From Candidatus Moduliflexus flocculans (GTDB taxonomy: Bacteria > Moduliflexota > Moduliflexia > Moduliflexales > Moduliflexaceae): a stretch of 38,789 nucleotides of DNA. This document shows, one piece after another, positions 1 through 7,209 of this stretch. How positions within the stretch are numbered: the first letter of the stretch is position 1; each line of letters starts with the position of its first letter. The stretch spans positions 841,068 through 879,856 of the forward strand of contig DF820458.1 of NCBI GenBank assembly GCA_000739515.1, given 5' to 3'. A program made the translations under genes and the position numbers. The notes beneath the pieces were generated by a model that was given only the letters and a program-made list of their open reading frames with translations, was not told where the DNA came from and searched no databases.

Positions 1-45
1 GGGTTCTTGACACGAGCAATCACTCACGGACGAACCCACCCCTTG

Positions 46-89
46 CCCCTCCCAGGAGGGGAATTGTCGGCGGCGCTGCGTAACATCAG
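46..89. repeat. Half copy of a G/C-rich palindromic repeat at the window edge
   Basis: Positions 46-89 match the right half of the complete 72-bp palindrome at 28935-29006, from the central CCTCC..GGAGG dyad to the terminal GCGTAACATCAG. The left half is absent; a C-rich stretch (ACCCACCCCTTG) precedes the centre instead. A similar C-rich/G-rich flank appears, inverted, at the right end of the window. No coding potential. The element is probably a small non-autonomous mobile repeat, and its position suggests the contig ended in it. Confidence 0.8.
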
Positions 90-154
90 TTAGTCATTTT
101 CAATGCTCACATCTATAATCTTTTAATGTTCATCAACCCTGGCAGGGATGCCAT

Positions 155-673
155 CTACTTTGATTCGTCTTTTGGAACGGCAACGGGAAAGAGTTCCCAG
201 TCTGTCGGGGCTTGCTTGGCGGCTTCCTCGCGAATTTTTTCCACATCCGCGCGCGGGCCAAGCAGATCAAGCGTATCTTTGCAGCCCTCGTTTGCGCATT
301 TATCAAGTTGCTGCATAATCTGAACGCCCGTCGTTTCCGCCGATTGGAAGCCAATCACATTCCAGTCGCCGATAAAGGTCATCGGCACGCTGACCGCTTT
401 CAATTTATACGTTTTGCTGAGCGCGTCGGCTAATTTGGCATATTCAGGATGATTCCAGATTTCGAACCAACGCATTTCAACTTCCGGGTAGTCCTTCCGA
501 ATTTTGAACAGAAATTCGCGTTCTTTTTCGCAATGCGGGCAGCCATCGCCCCAGAACAGATAAAAAATCGTGCGCGGTTTTTTCTCCTCCGCGCGGCTTT
601 CTTGCGGCAACCAGGCAACACTGCATCCAAGCATCACGACAATAATAACAGCCAACAAACGATTCCATTTCAT
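155..673 (-). CDS. Exported thioredoxin-fold protein with CxxC motif
   Basis: A 172-residue protein starting at the ATG at 673, which has a good GGAGG ribosome site 8 bases upstream. In-frame codons further upstream lack one. Residues 1-28 form a signal peptide or membrane anchor (MKWNRLLAVIIVVMLGC) that may end in a lipobox-like cysteine. The mature part carries a redox-active pair in the motif GDGCPHCEKE, followed by a thioredoxin-like strand-helix pattern and the cis-Pro region VSVPMTFIGD. This is what is expected of a periplasmic thiol-disulfide oxidoreductase of the thioredoxin/glutaredoxin superfamily. The substrate is unknown. The last 40 residues are charged and helical. A TTGACA-17-GATTAT promoter lies upstream at 785-813. 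Confidence 0.8.
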   Translation of the reverse strand: MKWNRLLAVIIVVMLGCSVAWLPQESRAEEKKPRTIFYLFWGDGCPHCEKEREFLFKIRKDYPEVEMRWFEIWNHPEYAKLADALSKTYKLKAVSVPMTFIGDWNVIGFQSAETTGVQIMQQLDKCANEGCKDTLDLLGPRADVEKIREEAAKQAPTDWELFPVAVPKDESK

Positions 674-703
674 GTGATTATCCTCCATTTCAAAAACAGA
701 CAC

Positions 704-778
704 TTATTTTTCAACACAACATCTCATGTTATTACGAATGACTTTTTGAACTTCAGGAACCGACAGGTTCTCATTCAT
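704..778 (-). CDS. Possible 24-codon leader ORF upstream of the thioredoxin-like gene
   Basis: A short frame from an ATG at 778 to a TAA at 704-706 (24 residues, MNENLSVPEVQ...) lies between the promoter at 785-813 and the thioredoxin-like gene. It ends 30 bases before that gene's start. There is no clear ribosome site and the ATG is very close to the predicted transcription start, so translation is doubtful. It is recorded because it fills the only stretch between promoter and gene. Confidence 0.12.
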   Translation of the reverse strand: MNENLSVPEVQKVIRNNMRCCVEK

Positions 779-784
779 TTTATC

Positions 785-813
785 ATAATCATGCTGTTTA
801 TCCGGTTTGTCAA
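785..813 (-). promoter_or_regulatory. Sigma-70-type promoter for the thioredoxin-like gene
   Basis: On the minus strand TTGACA (808-813) is followed after 17 bases by GATTAT (785-790), close to the vegetative consensus at ideal spacing. It lies in the gap between the DUF6599 gene and the thioredoxin-like gene and points to the latter. Sequence match only. Confidence 0.5.
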
Positions 814-839
814 GCAGGAAGCCAAAGAACTTTCAGGCG

Positions 840-1736
840 TTAGTCTGTCATTATCGCCCGGCAAACATCAGCAGCCCCCTGCGGTTGCTTGCCTGAAATC
901 AGGCAGAACAAGCTCTGCTGCGCCACTCCGTAAATCGGCGTTCCTTCTTTGTCAATAAAGGAAAACGATTGCGCCTCTTTCGTAAAATATCGAGTCGTTG
1001 CGCCCGTTTCGAACATATCCCGCGTTTGCTCGAAACTTGCGGCAAGCGCCTGTTCGCCGCGATAATGCAGCAACACGATCTCGAACTCATCAAAATCGGC
1101 AATCGCGCCTTCATCGAATCCGTTCGTCACGTCTGCATCGAACGAGGTGAGATTGAACAGGCCGAGCTTTCCTTTGATATATTTAACGTCAAGCGGCGCG
1201 GGGTGCTGCGCCAACAAGCGCATCACCAATGCTGGCCGCTCTCCTTTGGCAGGAAGTTTTGCCGCCATTTTCTGCGCAATCTGCTTCAGCAGATCGAGTA
1301 ATTCAGGGGCGGGGTCAGAGGCAGAAAGCATCACGAAATATGCGTTCTGCCAGAATGACAGGTAATATTCGCCGATGATACCATCCCGCCCAATCGCAAT
1401 CGGCTGGCTTTCATCTCCGGCATGAAAGCTGAAAATCCCATACGCCGCCGCCGGATCGGTCATTTCATAGATTTCGATTTGCAGCGATTGCCCCTGATCG
1501 TTGGCATAATATTGGACAAGCGCGCGGGAAAAACCATATTCGAAATAGACTTCCGCCGCGCCGTCAACCATCGAGAATAATTCATCGCCTTTCGCCTGCT
1601 GCGGCGCATCTTCCATTTTCCATCCCGGCAGATCATCCAGCGTTGGGAGGTAAACGGTCAGTTCTTCCGCAGCGCTGAATGACGACACAAGCAACATCAG
1701 GCTACAGAACACGCTATTCAACCAGGTTTTTTTCAT
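840..1736 (-). CDS. Exported DUF6599-type protein
   Basis: A 298-residue protein starting at the ATG at 1736, where a signal peptide begins (MKKTWLNSVFCSLMLLVSSF, cleavage near SAAEE). The start is supported by a purine-rich GGTGAAAG tract upstream. The mature protein opens with LPGWKMED, then GDELFSMVDGAAEVYFEYGF, which is the signature of the DUF6599 family of secreted proteins of unknown function. A second stretch (AAAYGIFSFHAGDESQP, then a G-x-YYLSFW strand) fits the same fold. Known members are uncharacterised, so no reaction can be given. The spacing to the next gene (about 165 bases with its own promoter) argues against a shared operon. Confidence 0.75.
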   Translation of the reverse strand: MKKTWLNSVFCSLMLLVSSFSAAEELTVYLPTLDDLPGWKMEDAPQQAKGDELFSMVDGAAEVYFEYGFSRALVQYYANDQGQSLQIEIYEMTDPAAAYGIFSFHAGDESQPIAIGRDGIIGEYYLSFWQNAYFVMLSASDPAPELLDLLKQIAQKMAAKLPAKGERPALVMRLLAQHPAPLDVKYIKGKLGLFNLTSFDADVTNGFDEGAIADFDEFEIVLLHYRGEQALAASFEQTRDMFETGATTRYFTKEAQSFSFIDKEGTPIYGVAQQSLFCLISGKQPQGAADVCRAIMTD

Positions 1737-1991
1737 ATTTTTTCTTTCACCCAAACCAATGCCACATTTACAAAAAATCAGCACAAACACAATAAATGGC
1801 ACACTTGCAAAGACAAAAGGTTTATGTCAAGGAAGAAAACGGAGGGAAATTCCAGCATGTTCCAATCATCATTCTTCTGATATTTCCGAACGACCCGCCA
1901 TTTCGAAGAGGCTATCAGAAATTATTTGACAGCAGAGGCTTCTTCTTTTAGAAGGAACGTTCAAAATCACAACAGAACGAAGATATTCACG

Positions 1992-2584
1992 ATGAATACG
2001 ATTGACGATATTTTAAATCAATTACGAGCGCTGGCGACGCCGGAACGACAAGCTGGCATGGCTCGCGCAGGCATCAACAACGCCGCCGCGCTTGGCGTGA
2101 GAATGCCGGATGTGCGCCAGTTGGCAAACGCTGTCGGGACAAATCATGCGCTGGCGCTGCAATTGTGGGAAACCGGCATTCATGAAGCTCAAATTTTAGC
2201 GGGCTTGATTGCCGACCCGAAACACACCACCAAAGCGCAGATGCACGCCTGGGCGCAGACCTTTTCTTCCTGGGACGTGACGGATCAATGTGCGATCAAT
2301 CTGTTTCGGAAAACGCCGGATGCCTACGAAATGGTGGAAATATGGGCGCAACAAAAGGCCGAATTCGTCAAACGCGCTGGTTTCGCATTGATGGCGACGC
2401 TTGCGGTGCATGACAAAAAGGCAGAAGACTCGACCTTTTCGGCCTTTTTTCCATTGATTGAAGAGGCCGCCAGCGATTCGCGCAATTTTGTCAAACACGC
2501 AGCGCGCAATGGATCGCCGCTGACGCGCTGCGAGAATTGACGAGTCCGGCCATTCAAGCGCGGCTCAAGAACGCCTCATCATAA
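1992..2584 (+). pseudogene. DNA alkylation repair (AlkD-like) gene with internal deletion and frameshift
   Basis: The reading frame 1992-2540 encodes 182 residues resembling the HEAT-repeat DNA glycosylases of the AlkC/AlkD superfamily: MNTIDDILNQLRALATPERQ, then VRMPDVRQLANAVG and FSSWDVTDQC. Families of this kind normally end with NFVKKAVNWALRQIGKRN... and then a WIA-DALREL segment. Here the frame reads NFVKHAARNGSPLTRCEN and stops. Moving two bases forward at about 2507-2510 restores WIAADALRELTSP and continues to a TAA at 2582-2584. About 25-30 residues containing the conserved WALRQIGKR block are missing. The shift makes a sequencing error alone an unlikely cause. The product is probably inactive. 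No ribosome site better than AGAT is seen before the ATG. Confidence 0.75.
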
Positions 2585-2640
2585 CAATAACTCAGATGAC
2601 GACTGCTGCAGCAGCCGTCACTCAACACGCGAGAACGCTT

Positions 2641-3987
2641 ATGAAACGCCAAACGCCTCATCTTATGCTCTTTGCGCTTCTTTGCAGCGCTTGTTTCCTT
2701 CTTTTCAGCAGTTGCGCTCCGACGCCGCCGCAGACGCCCGGACATCGGCCTGAAGTTGAGCCGACGCCGTCTTCCTCGCCAGATGAGGTGGCGCGTTCGA
2801 CGCCGGAATGGGCGTATCAGCAAGGGAAAACCGCATTGGAACAGCAAAAATTCGACGACGCCATTCAATATTTTCAGGCCGCGTTGCAGCGGGACGCGAT
2901 GTATCTTGACGCGTATGTCGGATTAGGCGATAGCTATACACAAAAAGGGGAGTACCTGATTGCGGAGAGTTATTACAACAAAGTCTTGGGGTATGATCCC
3001 GGCTCTGTGCCTGCTTATCTCGCGCTCGGCAACATGTCGGAAAAAATGGGAGATTATCGCAAAGCGTCCAGTTTCTACCGCAAAGCGTTGGAACTTGAAC
3101 CGGGGAATGCGACCGCGCAGCAGCGCGTCGCCGCCATCACGGAAGAAATGTTCAGCCAGTATTACGAACAGGGGAAAGCGTATCAAGAGGCCGGAGACAT
3201 TACGCAAGCGTTGGTGGAGTTCCAGAAAGCACACTCCATCAAGAGCGATGACCTTGATTTTACGATAGAAATCGGCGAACTTTTCGTTTCGCAAAAAGAT
3301 TACATGATGGCGGAAGGATATTTTCAGGAGGCGCTGAAAAAAAATCCGAATTACGCGCCCGCGATGGTCGCGATGGGCAAAGCCAAATTAGCGCAGCAGC
3401 AATATGATCAGGCGATTGAAGCATTTAAACAAGCACTCGCCATTGAACCGGAGAATCAAGACGCGGCAGAATGGCTGAAAAAGACGCAGGCCAATCGCAT
3501 TCAGGATCATGTTCCGCCGCAGTATGGCGCGATTGCTGCATCCCCTCAAGTGACTCGAGGCGAGGTCGCCGCGCTGCTGATGGTGGAATTCGCCTTAGAA
3601 AATCGCCTCCCTGCGCCTTCGAAGCGCGTGATTATTTCGGACATTACGACGCATTGGGCAAAGCCGTACATTATCAAAGCGGTGCAGTATGATTTGATCG
3701 GCCTGCCGCCAGATCGCTATTTCCGTCCGGATGAGCCGATGTACAAAGGAGAATTGGCGCAAACGCTCGATCTGCTGCTGAAAAAATTAGGGGCGGCGCT
3801 TCCATCGGCTCCGGCAGGCGCGTTTTCAGACGTGTACTCCGACAACCAATACGCTGGCGCGATTTACCGCGTCCAGGCTGCCGGCCTGATGTCCGCATCC
3901 GGCGACGGCACGTTCGGCGTCGTCAATCCGCTCAGCGGCGCGGAAATGATGCAGATTATGGCGCGAGTCAAGGAGATGATTCGATAA
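2641..3987 (+). CDS. TPR lipoprotein with C-terminal SLH-like domains
   Basis: A 448-residue protein starting at the ATG at 2641. Residues 1-25 are a lipoprotein signal ending in LFSSC, with Cys25 as the likely lipidated residue. A Pro-rich linker follows (26-55). Residues about 56-280 hold six or so tetratricopeptide units (for example KTALEQQKFDDAIQYFQAAL and AFKQALAIEPENQDA). Residues about 302-448 contain two S-layer-homology-like modules (TRGEVAALLMVEFAL, ISDITTHWAKPYIIKAV, FSDVYSDNQYAGAIYRVQAAGL). TPR arrays bind partner proteins, and SLH modules bind cell-wall or envelope polymers. The role here is probably envelope scaffolding. The stop codon touches the ATG of the downstream AAA-ATPase gene (no gap), so the two are likely co-translated. 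Confidence 0.85.
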   Translation: MKRQTPHLMLFALLCSACFLLFSSCAPTPPQTPGHRPEVEPTPSSSPDEVARSTPEWAYQQGKTALEQQKFDDAIQYFQAALQRDAMYLDAYVGLGDSYTQKGEYLIAESYYNKVLGYDPGSVPAYLALGNMSEKMGDYRKASSFYRKALELEPGNATAQQRVAAITEEMFSQYYEQGKAYQEAGDITQALVEFQKAHSIKSDDLDFTIEIGELFVSQKDYMMAEGYFQEALKKNPNYAPAMVAMGKAKLAQQQYDQAIEAFKQALAIEPENQDAAEWLKKTQANRIQDHVPPQYGAIAASPQVTRGEVAALLMVEFALENRLPAPSKRVIISDITTHWAKPYIIKAVQYDLIGLPPDRYFRPDEPMYKGELAQTLDLLLKKLGAALPSAPAGAFSDVYSDNQYAGAIYRVQAAGLMSASGDGTFGVVNPLSGAEMMQIMARVKEMIR

Positions 3988-5586
3988 ATGAAACGACGCT
4001 TTTCTTCTTACGGCCCCATTAACATAAAGACCGAATATTATGCGCCGCGCTCGGCGTTGATCGAGTCCGTCACGCGCCAGTTGCTCGGCGCATCCGAAGC
4101 GGATGAAGGCGGCCATTATATCACGATCTGGGCGCCGCGCCAGACCGGGAAAACGTGGACGATGCTGGAAACGGTCAAGGCGATTCGCGCATCGAATAAC
4201 GAGGCCAACGCCTGCTTTATGTCAATGGAATCGGCGAAATCCGAAACGTCGGCGCAGGTGATCTTGGAAATTTTCAGTCGCGAAATGCGCCGGGCGCTCA
4301 ACGATTCCGTGCCGACGATTTCGGAATGGAAAGATTTCCCGGCGCTGTTTTCGCATGAATGCCTCGACAAGCCGCTCATTCTGATTATTGACAAATTCGA
4401 TGCGATTGGCGAAGAGTTTATCGGCAAATTTGCCAGCGAGTTTCGCAACCTCTATCTTTCTCGGAAAAATGAAGCCTCGCTATCGCATGAAAAAACGTAT
4501 CTGCTGCACGGCCTCGCGCTGATCGGCGTGCGCAGCGTGTTGGGCATCGAAAACGCGACCGGCTCGCCGTTCAACGTTCAGCGCAGCGTCCGCATCCCGA
4601 ATTTGACGTTCGAGGAAGTCGCGGGTATGTTCGACTGGTATCAGCGCGACAGCGGCCAGCGCATCGAGCCGGAGGTCGTGGCGCGGCTCTTCGCCGAAAC
4701 GAATGGGCAGCCCGGCTTAGTCGGCTGGCTCGGCGAATTGCTCACGGAGACGTATAACTGCACACCCGACGCGCCGATCACGATGCGGGAATTCGAAGGG
4801 ATGTATGCCGCAGCCGTCAATCTCCTGCCGAACAATACGATCTTGAATATGCTGAGCAAGGCGAAACAGCCGCCGTATCGCGACTTCGCGCTGAGACTGT
4901 TCGATACGGAAAAAAAGATGTCGTTCGCGTATGATTCTCCCGAAATGAATTACCTCTACGTCAACGGCGTGATTGACTATGACACTGTTGACCAGATACA
5001 GCAATACGCCAGATTTTCGTGCCCATTCGTGCAAAAGCGCCTGTTTAATTATTTCGCGAAAGAGGTGTTTCACGACATCGGACGCATGCTCGATCCGTTC
5101 GACGATCTTTCCGACATTTTCACGGGCGACGCCTTATGCCTGCCGCCGTTGCTCGCCCGTTATCAGGCGTATTTGCGGCAGAATAGCCGCTGGTTGTTTC
5201 AGAATGCGCCGCGCCGCGCCGATTTGCGAATTTATGAGGCGGTCTATCATTTCAATCTCTATCTCTATCTGCATCAATTTTTGCGCGGAAAGGGGGCGGA
5301 AGTTTGGCCTGAATTTCCTACGGGCAACGTCAAAATAGACATTTTGATCGCGTATCGCGGCCATATGTACGGCCTTGAATTAAAAACGTTCGCGGACGTG
5401 GCGGAATATCGTAACGCCCTCGCGCAGGCCGCGCAATATGGGAAACAACTGCGGCTCGCCGAGATCACGCTGCTCTTTTTTATCGAATCCATTAGCGCCA
5501 AGCATCGCGAGACATACGAGCGCCCATTGCTTGATGAACAGACCGGCGTGACTGTGACGCCCGTCTTTATCGAAACAGGAGTTTGA
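3988..5586 (+). CDS. AAA-ATPase/PD-(D/E)XK nuclease fusion, copy 1
   Basis: A 532-residue protein whose ATG directly follows the previous stop, with AAGGAG inside the upstream gene. Residues 49-56 (APRQTGKT) are the P-loop variant of the AAA-ATPase-like group that often carries a C-terminal nuclease. Residues 130-138 (LILIIDKFD) are the Walker B strand, in which Lys136 sits where a catalytic Glu is usual. A winged-helix-like middle (about 200-300) follows. Residues 438-470 show a PD-(D/E)XK core: Glu438, Asp451 (KIDILIAY) and Glu464-Leu-Lys466 (YGLELKTF). Relatives are annotated only as AAA-like domain proteins, so the biological role is unknown. It could be a defence or mobile-element ATPase-nuclease. 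A paralogue lies at 7210. Confidence 0.8.
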   Translation: MKRRFSSYGPINIKTEYYAPRSALIESVTRQLLGASEADEGGHYITIWAPRQTGKTWTMLETVKAIRASNNEANACFMSMESAKSETSAQVILEIFSREMRRALNDSVPTISEWKDFPALFSHECLDKPLILIIDKFDAIGEEFIGKFASEFRNLYLSRKNEASLSHEKTYLLHGLALIGVRSVLGIENATGSPFNVQRSVRIPNLTFEEVAGMFDWYQRDSGQRIEPEVVARLFAETNGQPGLVGWLGELLTETYNCTPDAPITMREFEGMYAAAVNLLPNNTILNMLSKAKQPPYRDFALRLFDTEKKMSFAYDSPEMNYLYVNGVIDYDTVDQIQQYARFSCPFVQKRLFNYFAKEVFHDIGRMLDPFDDLSDIFTGDALCLPPLLARYQAYLRQNSRWLFQNAPRRADLRIYEAVYHFNLYLYLHQFLRGKGAEVWPEFPTGNVKIDILIAYRGHMYGLELKTFADVAEYRNALAQAAQYGKQLRLAEITLLFFIESISAKHRETYERPLLDEQTGVTVTPVFIETGV

Positions 5587-5595
5587 GCGCCCATC

Positions 5596-6417
5596 TTGCC
5601 AACCGTCAGCGTCATTATTCCGACCTATAACCGCGCCGCATTCGTGACGGAAGCGATTGATTCCGTCCTCGCGCAAACCTTCCGCGACTTCGAATTGCTC
5701 GTGATTGACGACGGCTCGACCGACGACACCTGTGATCGGCTCGCTGCGTATGGCGAACGCATCCGCCTGATTTCTCAGGAGAATCACGGCGTCAGCCACG
5801 CCCGCAACATCGGCATTCGCGCCGCTCGCGGCCAATATGTCGCGTTGCTCGATTCCGACGATCTCTGGCTGCCCAAAAAACTTGACATGCAAGTCGCTGT
5901 CATGGAGGCGCAGCCCGACACCCCGCTTTGTCATACCGAAGAAATCTGGATTCGGCGCGGCGTGCGCGTGAATCAGATGAAAAAGCATCAAAAACAGGGC
6001 GGCTATATCTTCCCGAATTGCCTGCCGTTCTGCGTGATCAGCCCGTCGTCCGTCATGATTCGCCGCGCCCTGTTCGATGACGTGGGTTATTTCGATGAAC
6101 ATTTGCCCGCCTGCGAAGATTACGATCTCTGGCTGCGCGTCACGAAAACCTATCCCGTGCATTTCATCGAAACGCCGCTGATTGTGAAGCGCGGCGGGCA
6201 TGACGACCAGCTTTCCCGCATCCACTGGGGATTGGATCGCTTTCGAATTCAGGCGCTTGACAAGCTCTTGCAGGCGGGCGGCCTGACAGATGAGCAATCC
6301 CAGCAGGCGCGACAGGAATTCGAGCGCAAATGCGAGATTTTCGCGCAAGGCTGCGCCAAACGCCAAAAAACCGACGAAGCGCAGCAGTATCGCGAGTTGG
6401 CGGGAAAATATTGCTGA
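5596..6417 (+). CDS. Family 2 glycosyltransferase
   Basis: A 273-residue protein using a TTG start at 5596, with AGGAG at 5577-5581. Residues 4-10 (VSVIIPTYN) and 36-40 (VIDDG), and the DSD metal-binding triplet at 86-88 (LLDSDDLW), are classic GT-A/GT2 features. The acceptor region CEDYDLWLR is also typical. It transfers a sugar from a nucleotide-sugar donor; the acceptor cannot be read from sequence. It begins 9 bases after copy 1 of the AAA-nuclease and is probably in the same transcript. The C-terminus (about 230-273) is a charged helical tail. It ends just before a 28-bp repeat that recurs after copy 2 of the AAA-nuclease. Confidence 0.88.
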   Translation: MPTVSVIIPTYNRAAFVTEAIDSVLAQTFRDFELLVIDDGSTDDTCDRLAAYGERIRLISQENHGVSHARNIGIRAARGQYVALLDSDDLWLPKKLDMQVAVMEAQPDTPLCHTEEIWIRRGVRVNQMKKHQKQGGYIFPNCLPFCVISPSSVMIRRALFDDVGYFDEHLPACEDYDLWLRVTKTYPVHFIETPLIVKRGGHDDQLSRIHWGLDRFRIQALDKLLQAGGLTDEQSQQARQEFERKCEIFAQGCAKRQKTDEAQQYRELAGKYC

Positions 6418-6440
6418 CACGACATTTTCCTTGAAAAATT
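6413..6440. repeat. 28-bp two-copy repeat, copy A
   Basis: The 28-base stretch starting GCTGACACGACATTTT and ending TTGAAAAATT overlaps the stop codon of the glycosyltransferase. It recurs at 8803-8830 with one mismatch, also just after a gene. It contains a weak TTTTC-TT-GAAAA dyad. It could be a terminator-associated sequence or the edge of a duplicated segment. Confidence 0.75.
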
Positions 6441-6488
6441 CTCTTTCTTTTTGAAAAGAGCAAGAATGCTATTAGAAGGATGAGGCTA

Positions 6489-6935
6489 ATGAATATCAAT
6501 TTGGATAGTTGCGTGTACAATCGGCCATTCGATGACCAAACGCAGCCGCGAATCATGCTTGAAGCGTTATGTTTGATCATGATTCTCGCAAAAGTAGAAC
6601 AGGGGGGGGTTCGGCTTGTCAACTCGTTTGTTCTTGAATACGAGAATAAGAAACATCCCAAACCGGAAAATCGAATGATCATTGCTGACATCTTGTCTGA
6701 AGCCGCCCAATATGTTATGCGAAATGAGCGCATCGAGCATCGTGCACAGACATTGGAACGCTCAGGGGTGATGGCAATGGATGCATTGCATGTGGCTTGC
6801 GCCGAAGCTGCTTGTGCGGACTATTTTATTACGTGTGATGACGTTTTGCTGAAAAAACTTCGTCAACTCACTGGAATCACAGTAAAAGTGGCGAGCGTGT
6901 TGGATTTTATGTCTTTGGAGGTCTTTCAATCATGA
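6489..6935 (+). CDS. PIN-domain protein, probable ribonuclease toxin
   Basis: A 148-residue protein. The ATG at 6489 follows AAGGATGAGG and is preferred to the in-frame ATG at 6480, which would sit on top of that ribosome site. The start MNINLDSCVYNRPFDDQTQ is typical of one VapC-like PIN subgroup. Acidic residues expected in the PIN active site are seen at Asp6, Glu50/Glu52, Asp98 (AMDALHVA) and Asp111/Asp117 (DYFITCDD). PIN toxins are Mg-dependent RNases, usually held in check by a neighbouring antitoxin. No antitoxin precedes the gene. Instead it overlaps a 66-residue partner by four bases downstream. Codon use is more AT-rich than that of the flanking AAA genes, suggesting separate acquisition. 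Confidence 0.85.
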   Translation: MNINLDSCVYNRPFDDQTQPRIMLEALCLIMILAKVEQGGVRLVNSFVLEYENKKHPKPENRMIIADILSEAAQYVMRNERIEHRAQTLERSGVMAMDALHVACAEAACADYFITCDDVLLKKLRQLTGITVKVASVLDFMSLEVFQS

Positions 6936-7132
6936 ATTTGACAATTGATTTAACACCGTTGGAAATTCGGAAAATCGGCTGGCACGCCTTAACGTCTCTA
7001 ATAGGGATTGCCCGAAGCCTGAAATTCCTCTTAGAATACGACAAGGGCGAAGGCGATTATACGGAATTACGGAAAGAGCTTTTCAAAGAGCAAAGCGTGA
7101 CAGATATCTTGAACGACATGCAAAAGACCTGA
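6932..7132 (+). CDS. Small protein translationally coupled to the PIN gene; candidate antitoxin
   Basis: A 66-residue acidic protein whose ATG overlaps the PIN stop (ATGA at 6932-6935). I do not recognise a named family. The N-terminus MNLTIDLTPLEIRKIGWHAL could form a strand followed by a helix. The C-terminal part (residues 40-66, DYTELRKELFKEQSVTDILN) is acidic and helical and could wrap a toxin. The overlap and size point to a cognate antitoxin in toxin-first order. No DNA-binding motif is obvious. An accessory small protein is the alternative. Confidence 0.6.
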   Translation: MNLTIDLTPLEIRKIGWHALTSLIGIARSLKFLLEYDKGEGDYTELRKELFKEQSVTDILNDMQKT

Positions 7133-7209
7133 GGGCTTCTCGCAAGACGCCTCTACTTCATCAGTAGAATATGTATCCCTAAGTCGTCAGACAACAATGG
7201 AAACCGATT

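Noticed and set aside
5380..6420. Long minus-strand open frame of 346 codons opposite the glycosyltransferase
   Set aside because: It is antisense to a clear GT2 gene and AAA gene end, has no domain signature, and follows the codon structure of the opposite strand.
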